A DNA stretch of 64,000 nt from Flavobacterium aquariorum (GTDB taxonomy: Bacteria > Bacteroidota > Bacteroidia > Flavobacteriales > Flavobacteriaceae). How positions within the stretch are numbered: position 1 is the first letter of the stretch; each line of letters starts with the position of its first letter. Where the stretch lies: contig NZ_QKXH01000009.1 of assembly GCF_003254745.1 (NCBI RefSeq), positions 62,001 through 126,000 on the forward strand, in the 5' to 3' direction. The notes beneath the pieces are model-generated. The model worked only from the letters and a program-made list of their open reading frames with translations, was not told the DNA's origin and searched no databases. This document shows, in pieces, positions 1 through 8,046 of the stretch. The translations under genes and the position numbers were made by a program.

Positions 1-739
1 GTATGATAATGTTATTGAACTGTTCTGGTTTTGAAAGATTTCCTACTGTTTTTACCGTCAATTCGGTATTGTCACCCGTAATTTTTCCAGAAGGTAATTC
101 TACATTTTGGCTATTCAAGGCATCGCGAACTTCAGCAACAGTACAACCGTAAGAAGCTAATTTTTCTGGATTAATCCACAATCGCATCGCATATCTTTTT
201 TGCCCCCAGATTTGAACTCCACTAACCCCTGGAATAGTTTCGAGTCGTTGCCCTATTACATTTTCGGCATAATCACTAAGTTCGAGTGCACTTCGAGTAT
301 CACTTTGAACGGTCATCGAAATAATAGCATCTCCATTCGCATCAGCCTTTGAAACAACTGGAGGAGCATCAATATCTTGCGGTAAATTTCGAATTGCCTG
401 TGATACTTTATCACGAACATCATTTGCTGCTTCCTCTAGATTTTTGTCCAAATTAAATTCGACAGTAATTGTGCTGCTTCCCTGAGCACTTGATGAAGTT
501 ACATTTCGAATACCATCGATGGAATTGATTGCTTTTTCTAAAGGTTCGGTAATTTGGGATTCAATAATATCCGAATTTGCTCCAGTATAATTCGTTCGAA
601 TCGAAACTTGGGCAGGATCTATCGATGGAAATTCTCTAACTCCCAGATAAGTGTAACCTATAATACCAAACAAAATAATCGTTAAGTTCATAACGATGGT
701 CATTACAGGTCTTTTTATGCTTAAAGTGGATAAACTCAT
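1..739 (-). CDS. RND efflux transporter permease, N-terminal part (cut by window edge)
   Basis: Inner-membrane permease of a resistance-nodulation-division tripartite efflux pump (AcrB/MexB-like); exports small molecules using the proton gradient. About 246 N-terminal residues are visible. The start MSLSTLSIKRPVM precedes the first membrane helix (about residues 12-33), followed by the porter domain with the family-typical stretch GANSDIIESQITEPLEKAI. The reading frame is open to base 1, so the remaining ~800 residues lie outside. It lies 71 bp downstream of the membrane fusion protein gene, in the usual adaptor-pump order; the gap holds a repeat. No TolC-like outer-membrane partner is visible; it may be beyond the edge. 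Family assignment is firm, substrate unknown. Confidence 0.93.
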   Translation of the reverse strand, partial: MSLSTLSIKRPVMTIVMNLTIILFGIIGYTYLGVREFPSIDPAQVSIRTNYTGANSDIIESQITEPLEKAINSIDGIRNVTSSSAQGSSTITVEFNLDKNLEEAANDVRDKVSQAIRNLPQDIDAPPVVSKADANGDAIISMTVQSDTRSALELSDYAENVIGQRLETIPGVSGVQIWGQKRYAMRLWINPEKLASYGCTVAEVRDALNSQNVELPSGKITGDNTELTVKTVGNLSKPEQFNNIII

Positions 740-740
740 A

Positions 741-803
741 GAGATTTTAGATTTTAGAATGCAGATTTTAGATTTTAGAGTAAATACTAAAATCTAACAA
801 ATT
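741..803. repeat. Intergenic word repeat (AGATTTTAG type)
   Basis: The gap between adaptor and permease genes is filled by near-tandem copies of the word AGATTTTAG and ends with its complement CTAAAATCT, so the transcript could fold back. It belongs to the group of intergenic quasi-palindromic word repeats seen at about a dozen places in this window. Confidence 0.6.
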
Positions 804-810
804 AGGAATT

Positions 811-1869
811 TTATTTAATGATTACTTTAACAGGAGCTTCATCTTTTAAGGACATAACACCACTCGTTAATAAAGTATCTCCAGCTTTCAAACCGGAAAG
901 CACCAAGATAGAAGCATCAGTTCTGGTAGCTGTCTCTACCATAAGTTCTTTGGCTAAACCGTTTTTGGCTATGAATACTTTTTTACCGTTTTGAACTGGA
1001 ATAATCGCTTCTGTAGGAACGACAATCGCATTTTTTATAATGCTCAAAGGCAATGCAACATTTGCAAAAGTACCCGGCAATAATTTTCCCTGACTGTTTT
1101 CTGTAATCGCTCTTACCTGAAGAGTTCGTGTGGTAACGGCTACTTCTGGCTCAATAGCATAGACTGTCGCCGTAAATTTTTCATCGGAACCTTCAACCGT
1201 AAAACTCAAAGGTGTGTTTGTCTTAACTTGAGAAGCATATTTCTCTGGAATCGAAAAAGTGATTTTCAATTTACTGCTGTTTACTAATTTCGCAACCAAA
1301 ACTGTTGGTGTAATATAGATTCCAGGTGAGATAGAACGAAGTCCAATTTTCCCAGAAAAAGGAGCGCGAACTGATGTTTTTGCAATTTGAGCTTTGATTA
1401 ACTGACTTTGTGCTTGAGTAGATTTATGATCGGCTCTTGCAATATCATACTCTTCCTGACTGATTGCTTCTTTTTGTAGCAATAATTTAGCCCTTCTTTC
1501 ATTTTCGGCAGCCAAACCTTCTTTGGTATTGGCCTGAGCCAATTGAGCTCTTAATTCAATATCATTAACTTTGAACAAAAGTTGCCCTTTTGTCACATTA
1601 CTTCCTTCTTGAAAATAAATCCCCTCAACGATTCCTGAAACTTCAGAACGAATTTCAATTTGTTCGTTGGCTTCGATAGAACCCGAAAGTGATAAGTTAT
1701 TATCGAAAGTTTTAGGATGAACTACAATGCCTGTCACAGTCATTGGTTTATCTTTATCATCTTTGTCCTTTGGACCGCTATTTTTGGCATTATTGGAAGA
1801 AATTCTGTAGGCTATAAATCCAACAAACCCTATTAACAATAAGGCATAAACAAGATTTTTTATTTTCAT
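811..1869 (-). CDS. RND efflux membrane fusion protein (HlyD/AcrA family periplasmic adaptor)
   Basis: Periplasmic adaptor subunit that links the inner-membrane RND pump to an outer-membrane channel. 352 aa. An N-terminal signal anchor (residues 3-22) is followed by the first half of the lipoyl domain with EIRSEVSGIVEGIYFQEGS, a coiled-coil hairpin (QANTKEGLAAENERRAKLLLQ region), the second lipoyl half RAPFSGKIG, a beta-barrel and a membrane-proximal domain. The ATG at 1869 is preferred over an in-frame ATG at 1896 because it begins directly at the signal anchor; a TAAATTTG -7 box lies further upstream. The permease follows in the same direction, so the two form an operon, probably controlled through the palindrome at 1963-1990. 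Confidence 0.92.
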   Translation of the reverse strand: MKIKNLVYALLLIGFVGFIAYRISSNNAKNSGPKDKDDKDKPMTVTGIVVHPKTFDNNLSLSGSIEANEQIEIRSEVSGIVEGIYFQEGSNVTKGQLLFKVNDIELRAQLAQANTKEGLAAENERRAKLLLQKEAISQEEYDIARADHKSTQAQSQLIKAQIAKTSVRAPFSGKIGLRSISPGIYITPTVLVAKLVNSSKLKITFSIPEKYASQVKTNTPLSFTVEGSDEKFTATVYAIEPEVAVTTRTLQVRAITENSQGKLLPGTFANVALPLSIIKNAIVVPTEAIIPVQNGKKVFIAKNGLAKELMVETATRTDASILVLSGLKAGDTLLTSGVMSLKDEAPVKVIIK

Positions 1870-1916
1870 TTTATAAATGTAAAAGAAGTTTAACATATCC
1901 TTTGAAAAGGAAAAGA

Positions 1917-1924
1917 CAAATTTA
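1917..1924 (-). promoter_or_regulatory. Bacteroidota -7 promoter box of the efflux operon
   Basis: On the minus strand this reads TAAATTTG, matching TAnnTTTG. It would start transcription about 45 bases before the adaptor start codon. No convincing -33 TTTG is seen at the ideal distance, so confidence is moderate. Confidence 0.5.
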
Positions 1925-1962
1925 GGTTTTAGAATTGTGAAAAATTGAATTGTTAATTTTTA

Positions 1963-1990
1963 TTTAACGTTTGTACATACAAATATTAAA
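1963..1990. promoter_or_regulatory. Operator-like 28-bp palindrome upstream of the efflux operon
   Basis: The core TTTGTACATACAAA is a perfect palindrome around a CA centre, and it is extended by TTTAACG / TATTAAA so that 11 of 13 positions per arm are complementary. It lies 40-70 bp upstream of the -7 box of the efflux operon. Size and GTA/TAC half-sites resemble operators of TetR/AcrR-type efflux regulators; no regulator gene is in the window, so the binding protein is an inference. Confidence 0.5.
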
Positions 1991-2075
1991 ATTAAGCCAA
2001 AACCGCTATTTGACTTAAAGAGTTGGACAGTAAAAAAATAGAAAGGTTTAATTGGAATGGAGAGTTTCTGAGCTA

Positions 2076-2410
2076 CTGAGATGCTAAGATTCTATGTCTT
2101 TGTTAATTTACGTTTTTGAGATTCAAATAATCCACTTTTATCCTTAATAAATAATTAGCCGAATACAAGTTTGAGATAGGTGTTAAATTATAATTTTGGA
2201 GCAGAAAGATGTGGTGTTTTTAGTAAGTATAGAACCCGCTTTCCGTTACAATATTATATGCCGAACCCCGGTACATAATAATTTTCACTACAAACGAAGT
2301 TCACTGAACTCCTATAAAAATAAATGTAAAGTGAAGTAATCAAGGCTAAAGGGAAAGATTTTTGTTTTTTTTTCAGTCATCCAAAAAAACTTAGAATCTT
2401 AGCATCTCAG
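2076..2410. repeat. Inverted word repeat bounding the gene-free stretch 1991-2422
   Basis: The 19-base word CTGAGATGCTAAGATTCTA at 2076-2094 recurs exactly as its reverse complement at 2392-2410, next to the 3' end of recG. The outer context is similar too (CTGAGCTA.. and ..TAGTAACTTAA). It is a member of the CTAAG-word intergenic repeats. Between the arms I see no open reading frame, only the small structured element at 2231-2310. Confidence 0.7.
2231..2310 (-). repeat. Possible structured intergenic element with GC-rich hairpin
   Basis: In otherwise AT-rich DNA this segment holds a hairpin (ATTATATGCCG facing CCGGTACATAATAAT with small bulges), flanked on the minus strand by GTAGTGAAAA and GTAACGGAAAGCGGG. 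The paired flanks and abrupt GC content look like a mobile or RNA-coding intergenic element, possibly a decayed relative of the 112-bp elements described below. No second clear copy is in the window. Confidence 0.35.
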
Positions 2411-2422
2411 AAGCTTAGTAAC

Positions 2423-4531
2423 TTAACTAATGTAATTCCAAATATTTTTCTTTTTTGTCAATTCGATAAAAACTGCTTTTAGGATAGCGTTTTCCGGTTT
2501 TTGCATAGGCGCATCATCCTTCAAGATTTTGATGGCATAATTTCGTGCCAACATTAAAATATCTCTGTCCCGGACAATATCAGCAATTTGAAGGTTCAGT
2601 ACACCACTTTGTTGCGTTCCCATCAAATCGCCGGGACCACGAAGTTTCAAATCGACTTCGGCTATTTCGAAACCGTCATTCGTACTTACCATTGTTTCCA
2701 TGCGGGTTTTACTGTCACTTGACAATTTGAAAGAAGTCATCAAAATGCAATAGCTTTGATCAGCTCCACGTCCCACGCGACCTCGTAACTGATGGAGCTG
2801 TGACAGTCCAAAACGCTCTGCACTTTCGATAATCATTACGCTTGCATTGGGAACATTTACACCTACTTCAATTACGGTTGTGGCTACCATAATATTTGTT
2901 TTACCTTCAGCAAAGCGTTTCATTTCTTCATCTTTGTCTGCAGGTTTCATTTTTCCGTGAAGGATCGAAACCGAATATTGCGGCAGTGGAAAATCACGAG
3001 AAATACTTTCATAACCGTCCATTAAATCTTTGTAATCCATTTTCTCAGACTCCTGAATTAGCGGATAAACAATATAAATTTGGCGACCCAACGCAATTTC
3101 GTCCCGAATGAATTTCCAAACTTTTAGTCGATTCGAGTCAAAACGATGTACAGTCTGAATGGGTTTTCTACCCGGAGGCAACTCGTCAATAACCGAAATA
3201 TCCAAATCACCGTACAAACTCATCGCGAGCGTTCTTGGAATAGGAGTGGCCGTCATCACCAAAATATGAGGTGGAACCGTATTTTTTTTCCACAATTTAG
3301 AACGCTGTTCGACTCCAAAACGGTGTTGCTCGTCAATAACCGCGAGGCCTAAATTTTGGAATTTTACTTTGTCTTCCAACAAGGCGTGAGTACCGATGAG
3401 TATTTGCAAAGTGCCGTTTTCCAGTTCTTCGTGTATGATTCTGCGGGCGGCTATTTTGGTCGAACCAGTTAGTATTTTAATATTGATGTTTAATGAAGCT
3501 GCTAATTCCGACAACCCGATAAAATGCTGGTTGGCCAAAATCTCTGTTGGCGCCATCAAACAGGCCTGAAAACCATTATCCAAAGCCAAAAGCATACTCA
3601 TAAAGGCCACTATGGTTTTCCCGGAACCCACATCTCCTTGCAGTAATCGGTTCATTTGGGCGTTGCTTCCCATATCGGTTCTTATTTCCTTGATTACCCT
3701 TTTTTGAGCATTTGTCAGTTCAAATGGCAAATGATTTTTATAAAATTCATTAAAAAATTCTCCCACTGTCGTGAACGGATGTCCTTTGATTTTATGTTTC
3801 CGAATCAAATTCTTAGTTATCAATTGCAATTGAATGAAGAACAATTCTTCAAACTTTAATCGGAATTGGGCTTTCGCCAAAATTTCGGCACTTTTAGGAA
3901 AATGTATGTTGAATAAAGCTGCATTTTTTGGGATAAGTTTAAGTTCGCTAGTCAAATAAGAAGGCAAAGTTTCACTAAATAATGCCTGTGTTTCGAGAAA
4001 CAATTGCTGCATCATTTTGTTCACGACGCGATTGGTTATACCGCGATTGGCCAATGTTTCGGTGGAAGGATAAACGGGCTGCATTGCGGAACGCAAACTT
4101 TTTTCGTGTTCGCTCAACAATTCTATTTCTGGATGCGCCATACTGTATTGGCTTCCGTATTGAGTACATTTTCCAAAAATTACGATGACTTCGTTAAGCT
4201 TTAAACTCTCTTTAATCCATTTGTGTCCTTGAAACCAGTTGAGATCCATTTGTCCCGTATCATCTACAAATGTGGCTACCAGTCGTTTTTGATTGCGACC
4301 AAATTCAACAGTTTTAATATTAATGATTTTGCCAATAATCTGTACTTCGGCAATATTGTTTTGCAGCTCATTTATCTTATAATAACGAGTTCGATCAATG
4401 TAACGATTTGGAAAAAAATTGACCAAATCTCCGTATTTAAAAATCCCCAATTCCTTACGCAATAACGCCCCCCGATTGGGGCCAACGCCTTTGAGGAATT
4501 CTATGGGAGTTTCTAGGAGGTTATTGGACAT
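2423..4531 (-). CDS. recG: ATP-dependent DNA helicase RecG
   Basis: Superfamily 2 helicase that reverses stalled replication forks and branch-migrates Holliday junctions in the cytoplasm. 702 aa, normal for the family. Order: N-terminal wedge/OB-fold domain (roughly 1-200), helicase motif I LLQGDVGSGKT (about residue 300), motif II DEQHRFGVEQR, motif III MTATPIPRT, then helicase C-terminal motifs VIEVGVNVPNASVM and QLRGRVGRG, ending with the RecG C-terminal region (GDLMGTQQSG). The start MSNNLLETPIEFLKGVG matches the family N-terminus. It is monocistronic; word repeats lie at both ends. Confidence 0.98.
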   Translation of the reverse strand: MSNNLLETPIEFLKGVGPNRGALLRKELGIFKYGDLVNFFPNRYIDRTRYYKINELQNNIAEVQIIGKIINIKTVEFGRNQKRLVATFVDDTGQMDLNWFQGHKWIKESLKLNEVIVIFGKCTQYGSQYSMAHPEIELLSEHEKSLRSAMQPVYPSTETLANRGITNRVVNKMMQQLFLETQALFSETLPSYLTSELKLIPKNAALFNIHFPKSAEILAKAQFRLKFEELFFIQLQLITKNLIRKHKIKGHPFTTVGEFFNEFYKNHLPFELTNAQKRVIKEIRTDMGSNAQMNRLLQGDVGSGKTIVAFMSMLLALDNGFQACLMAPTEILANQHFIGLSELAASLNINIKILTGSTKIAARRIIHEELENGTLQILIGTHALLEDKVKFQNLGLAVIDEQHRFGVEQRSKLWKKNTVPPHILVMTATPIPRTLAMSLYGDLDISVIDELPPGRKPIQTVHRFDSNRLKVWKFIRDEIALGRQIYIVYPLIQESEKMDYKDLMDGYESISRDFPLPQYSVSILHGKMKPADKDEEMKRFAEGKTNIMVATTVIEVGVNVPNASVMIIESAERFGLSQLHQLRGRVGRGADQSYCILMTSFKLSSDSKTRMETMVSTNDGFEIAEVDLKLRGPGDLMGTQQSGVLNLQIADIVRDRDILMLARNYAIKILKDDAPMQKPENAILKAVFIELTKKKNIWNYIS

Positions 4532-4534
4532 TTT

Positions 4535-4585
4535 TTTAGATTGCAGATTTCAGATTGCAGATTCTAGAACTTAGATTTTTCGAGT
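4535..4585. repeat. Intergenic word repeat (AGATTGCAGATT type)
   Basis: Directly upstream of recG lie near-tandem copies of the words AGATTGCAG / AGATTTCAG followed by TCTAGAACTTAGA. The same vocabulary recurs at 18297-18345. Member of the intergenic word-repeat group. Confidence 0.5.
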
Positions 4586-4690
4586 CTATTCTCTTTATTC
4601 TATTTCTTTTCTCTTTTTTAAAAAGCGAAGATAGTTTTTTGTTTGGAAATTTGGAAATGGGAATGTTTAGGAAATTCTTATAATTCACAA

Positions 4691-4698
4691 TACCTTTG
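4691..4698 (+). promoter_or_regulatory. -7 promoter box (TACCTTTG)
   Basis: TACCTTTG fits TAnnTTTG and lies 21 bases before the ATG at 4720. It overlaps an in-frame TTG at 4696, which rules that TTG out as the start of the downstream gene. Confidence 0.6.
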
Positions 4699-4719
4699 AA
4701 TCAAATAAAAAAACATAAA

Positions 4720-5166
4720 ATGGTTATCGATAAAATTGAAAATTACAGACTATACAGCAAACTTACCAAAAGATTGGCTAAGGGATTTGAATTTATTACT
4801 GAGACTGACTTGACCACAATAGAATCAGGAAAACACCAAATTGACAATGACGATATTTTTGCAATCGTTCAAGAATATGACACTAAGGAAGAGAAAGATT
4901 GTGTTTTAGAAGGGCATCACAAATATATTGATATCCAATACGTTATTCAAGGTGTCGAACTTATGGGGTTCGCCCCTTTAACTAATCAGGTTGTTGTTGA
5001 AGAAAACTTAGAAAAAGATTATACATTCTATAATGGCGAAACTTCAATGATTAGAGTGGAGGAAGGAATGTTTACTCTGTTTTTTCCGGAGGATCTTCAT
5101 AGACCATGCGTAAAAGCAGGTCAAATTTCGAAAGTAAAAAAAGTGGTCGTAAAAGTAAAAATATAA
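4720..5166 (+). CDS. YhcH/YjgK/YiaL family protein (cupin-like sugar-binding fold)
   Basis: 148 aa, the usual family length. The family includes EbgC (beta subunit of evolved beta-galactosidase) and YiaL; proposed roles are in handling of sialic acid or other sugars, and most members are biochemically uncharacterised. Diagnostic stretches are HHKYIDIQYVIQGVELMGFAPL in the middle and FFPEDLHRPCV near the end, which carry the conserved His and Glu of the metal-binding pocket. The ATG at 4720 is chosen since the longer frame begins at a TTG within the promoter. It stands alone with its own promoter. Confidence 0.88.
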   Translation: MVIDKIENYRLYSKLTKRLAKGFEFITETDLTTIESGKHQIDNDDIFAIVQEYDTKEEKDCVLEGHHKYIDIQYVIQGVELMGFAPLTNQVVVEENLEKDYTFYNGETSMIRVEEGMFTLFFPEDLHRPCVKAGQISKVKKVVVKVKI

Positions 5167-5196
5167 TAAACTCTCATCCATAGCCAATAAACACAG

Positions 5197-5204
5197 TACT
5201 TTTG
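5197..5204 (+). promoter_or_regulatory. -7 promoter box (TACTTTTG)
   Basis: TACTTTTG followed by CAGAAA, 22 bases before the ATG at 5227; matches TAnnTTTG. Confidence 0.6.
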
Positions 5205-5226
5205 CAGAAATAAAAAACTAAAAAAA

Positions 5227-5772
5227 ATGACAACTCATCTCGCACTTCTTCGTGGTATCAATGTTTCCGGTCACAATATGATAAAAATGGATGCTTTGAA
5301 AACAACTTTAGAAGCCATTGGTTTTCAAAACGTGCAAACGTATATCCAATCGGGAAATGTTTTTGTAGATACCGAGGAGGAAAATGCGGCTTCAGTTGGT
5401 TTCAAAATCAAACAGGAAATTTTCAAGGCTTTTGGGCATGAAGTTCCTATCGTTGTCATTGGAAAATCCGATTTAGAAAAAAGCCTAAAAAACAATCCAT
5501 TTCTGAAAGAAAAAGACGTTGACTCTAAAAAACTATATGTGGCTTTTGTTTCGACAACCTTGAGAAGTGACAATATCAATGATTTAAAAATCAGTCAATT
5601 CAAACCGGACGAAGCCAGCATTGACGAAAGCAGAATTTTTATTAAATATGCTGTAGGAGCAGGGAAAACAAGGTTTGACCAAAAATACATCGAGAAAAAA
5701 CTGAATGTAACGGCAACAATCCGTAATTGGAATACAGTAACACAGTTATTGAAAATGTATGAAGAAAGATAA
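5227..5772 (+). CDS. DUF1697 domain-containing protein
   Basis: 181 aa, full length for this family of cytoplasmic proteins of unknown function. The N-terminus MTTHLALLRGINVSGHNMIKMDAL and the segment TYIQSGNVF are hallmark family motifs, and the end TATIRNWNTVTQLLKM is also typical. No signal peptide or membrane segment. Own promoter upstream, no operon partner. Family call is firm; function is not known and I do not assign one. Confidence 0.92.
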   Translation: MTTHLALLRGINVSGHNMIKMDALKTTLEAIGFQNVQTYIQSGNVFVDTEEENAASVGFKIKQEIFKAFGHEVPIVVIGKSDLEKSLKNNPFLKEKDVDSKKLYVAFVSTTLRSDNINDLKISQFKPDEASIDESRIFIKYAVGAGKTRFDQKYIEKKLNVTATIRNWNTVTQLLKMYEER

Positions 5773-5856
5773 ATTCATCTTTTAAAAAAATAATTATAAT
5801 TTGACGCAACCTTTTGCAATTTGAGGCATCTTAATAAGTAACTCTATAACTTACGG

Positions 5857-6288
5857 ATGAAAAGCCTTGCTATTATTGTTATTTTCCTTTCTGTTTTTTC
5901 TTCTTGTTCAAAAGACAAAGAAGAAATTACAACTATATCTGATTATCATGGAAAATGGACATTAGTAAAAATGTCGGGTTCTATGATTAATTCAGTAACC
6001 ATAGGAACTGCAATGGATTGGCAAGAATCCTATTCGTTCAACAATGACGGAACATTTACAAAATCCAGAACCCGAAACAATGTCAAAACAACAGTTTCGG
6101 GAACATATACTACACAAAATAATTCTGATGTGTTATATTTAGAATTAACATATCCCAAAGAAAGCGAACTCATAGGAAGCTGTTATGGGAATCTAAAAGA
6201 AGAACTTTATTTTTCAGCGTCTGCTACTTTGTCCAGTACCTGGAGAAACTGTGATGGTCCTGGACTAGATTACGAAAAGGTAAATTGA
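5857..6288 (+). CDS. Lipocalin-like lipoprotein
   Basis: 143 aa. The signal peptide ends in a lipobox, FSSCSKD, so the mature protein is lipid-anchored at Cys17 or so; the acidic/Lys residues after the Cys (SKDKEE) are seen in Bacteroidota lipoproteins. The mature part (SDYHGKWTLVKMSG ... YSFNNDGTFTKSRTR ... VSGTYT) has the GxW and beta-rich pattern of small lipocalin-like domains common in Flavobacterium. Two cysteines near the end (GSCYG, RNCDG) could form a disulfide. Ligand unknown. Confidence 0.75.
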   Translation: MKSLAIIVIFLSVFSSCSKDKEEITTISDYHGKWTLVKMSGSMINSVTIGTAMDWQESYSFNNDGTFTKSRTRNNVKTTVSGTYTTQNNSDVLYLELTYPKESELIGSCYGNLKEELYFSASATLSSTWRNCDGPGLDYEKVN

Positions 6289-6497
6289 TTTGGATTGTTT
6301 ACCCGTATTGTTAATAATTTGATGTTTGGTTAATTTCAATTATTGCAATTTTTGGAAAAGAGAACTCTAAAGTGTACTGCTTTATTGTTCTCTTTTTCTT
6401 TTGCAGAAATCACCAGAAGAAAAAATATACGCCGACTGCAAAAAATATTTATATTTACTTCCAATTAATCAAAATCGAATCCTTAAACCAAAACAAA

Positions 6498-7982
6498 ATG
6501 AAATTCAAACTTTCTATTATTCTCGTTCTAGCTATGATTTGTACGACAATAGCTCAGAATGGCAATCCTACTGATTATTTATCGGCGCAGTTTCACAAGG
6601 AGCGAAGAGAGGCTTTACGTAAAAAAATGCCAAAGAATAGTGTAGCGGTATTTTTTGGAAATGCTGTTCGAAATAGAGCAAATGATGTCGATTTTATATA
6701 TCATCAGGATCCTAATTTTTATTATTTGACAGGGTATAAAGAACCTAATTGCGTTTTAGTGATTTTTTCGGATAATCAAACAAATAAAGATGGTAAAACA
6801 TATAACGAACTGCTTTACGTTCAAGAAAAAAACCCAAGAGCAGAACAGTGGACAGGCGTACGTTTGGGTGTTGATGGAGCCAAAAAAAGTTTGGGTTTTG
6901 AGAATGCTCTTAACGGAAAGGAATTTTTAAACTCTGGTATTGATTTTTATAGTTTCAGCAATGTGTTTTTTACAGATTTCAAAGACGATTATCGCGACTC
7001 CAAGAAAGAAGACGCAGATTTGTACAAATTAGTCGGTTCATTTAAAGCTCAAATTGGCTACAATACAAAAACAGAAACTAAAACCGATTCTAATATTTCT
7101 AATGAAATCAATACAACCAAAACTATTGCAGCTAAAAAAGCGAATATGGACACTAAAGCGATCAATACTTATATGGCAAGTTTACGTGAGGTTAAGTCCA
7201 AAGAAGAGATGGTTTTATTGACCAAGGCCGTTCGGATTTCGGCGATGGGGCAACGCGAAACCATGAAAGCAATGCATCCTGGAATGTCTGAAACAGAGAT
7301 TCAAGGGATTCACGAATTTGTTTACAAAAAATATGGCAGTGAGTATGAAGGCTATCCTTCCATCGTTGGAGCCGGAAACAATGGTTGTGTTTTACACTAT
7401 ATCGAGAACAGTAAAATGAAGGTTGAAAATGATTTGGTTTTAATGGACTTAGGAGCTGAATATCATGGCTATACTGCCGATGTTACTCGTACAATTCCTG
7501 CCAACGGTAAATTTTCTGCTGAGCAAAAAATAATTTACGATTTAGTTTATGAAGCCCAAGAAGCGGGCATTGCAACAGTAAAAATTGGAAATAGCTTTGA
7601 AGCTCCAGATAAAGCAGCCCGTGATATTATCACCAATGGTTTAATGAAATTAGGAATCATTAATAAGGCTGAAGATTCCAGAAAATACTTCCCTCACGGA
7701 ACTTCGCATCATATAGGGCTGGATGTACACGATCCTGGAATGTACAACACATTCGAGAAAGATATGGTATTAACTGTTGAACCAGGAATTTATATTCCAA
7801 GCGGAAGCGATTGTGGTAAAAAATGGTGGGGAATTGCGGTACGAATCGAAGATGATATTTTGGTAACAGATAATACTCCTGTAAATTTATCTGGCGAAGC
7901 ACCTAGAAAATCAAATGAAATTGAAGCACTTATGGCTGAAAAAAGTCTTTTCGATAACTACAATTTGCCAAAACTAGACTAA
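6498..7982 (+). CDS. Xaa-Pro aminopeptidase (aminopeptidase P, M24B family), secreted
   Basis: Removes N-terminal residues preceding proline from peptides using a dinuclear metal centre. 494 aa from the ATG at 6498, which begins a clear signal peptide (MKFKLSIILVLAMICTTIAQ); the frame extends further upstream but that part is not protein-like. The N-terminal domain (FFGNAVRNRANDVDFIYHQDPNFYYLTGY) precedes the pita-bread domain with metal ligands in LMDLGAEYHGYTADVTRTIP (two Asp), PHGTSHHIGLDVHDPG (His), TVEPGIYIP (Glu) and RIEDD (Glu). An insertion of about 25 residues rich in Lys/Thr (TKTETKTDSNISNEINTT) separates the domains. A bidirectional terminator follows. Confidence 0.95.
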   Translation: MKFKLSIILVLAMICTTIAQNGNPTDYLSAQFHKERREALRKKMPKNSVAVFFGNAVRNRANDVDFIYHQDPNFYYLTGYKEPNCVLVIFSDNQTNKDGKTYNELLYVQEKNPRAEQWTGVRLGVDGAKKSLGFENALNGKEFLNSGIDFYSFSNVFFTDFKDDYRDSKKEDADLYKLVGSFKAQIGYNTKTETKTDSNISNEINTTKTIAAKKANMDTKAINTYMASLREVKSKEEMVLLTKAVRISAMGQRETMKAMHPGMSETEIQGIHEFVYKKYGSEYEGYPSIVGAGNNGCVLHYIENSKMKVENDLVLMDLGAEYHGYTADVTRTIPANGKFSAEQKIIYDLVYEAQEAGIATVKIGNSFEAPDKAARDIITNGLMKLGIINKAEDSRKYFPHGTSHHIGLDVHDPGMYNTFEKDMVLTVEPGIYIPSGSDCGKKWWGIAVRIEDDILVTDNTPVNLSGEAPRKSNEIEALMAEKSLFDNYNLPKLD

Positions 7983-8004
7983 GACATTTATTTAAAATAA
8001 ATCT

Positions 8005-8040
8005 AAAAGCTCCGTATTACTTAAATTACGGAGCTTTTTT
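8005..8040. terminator. Bidirectional terminator hairpin
   Basis: AAAGCTCCGTA and TACGGAGCTTT form an 11-bp stem followed by T-run on either strand, placed between two converging genes (ends at 7982 and 8047). Confidence 0.85.
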
Positions 8041-8046
8041 ATATAC

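Noticed and set aside
4696..4698. TTG as start of the YhcH-like gene, and the similar TTG starts at 8856, 25524, 34210 and 36006
   Set aside because: All five have a good ATG a few codons later. At 4696, 8856 and 36006 the TTG is part of, or touches, a -7 promoter box; at 25524 it lies in a word repeat; at 34210 the ATG is two codons on.
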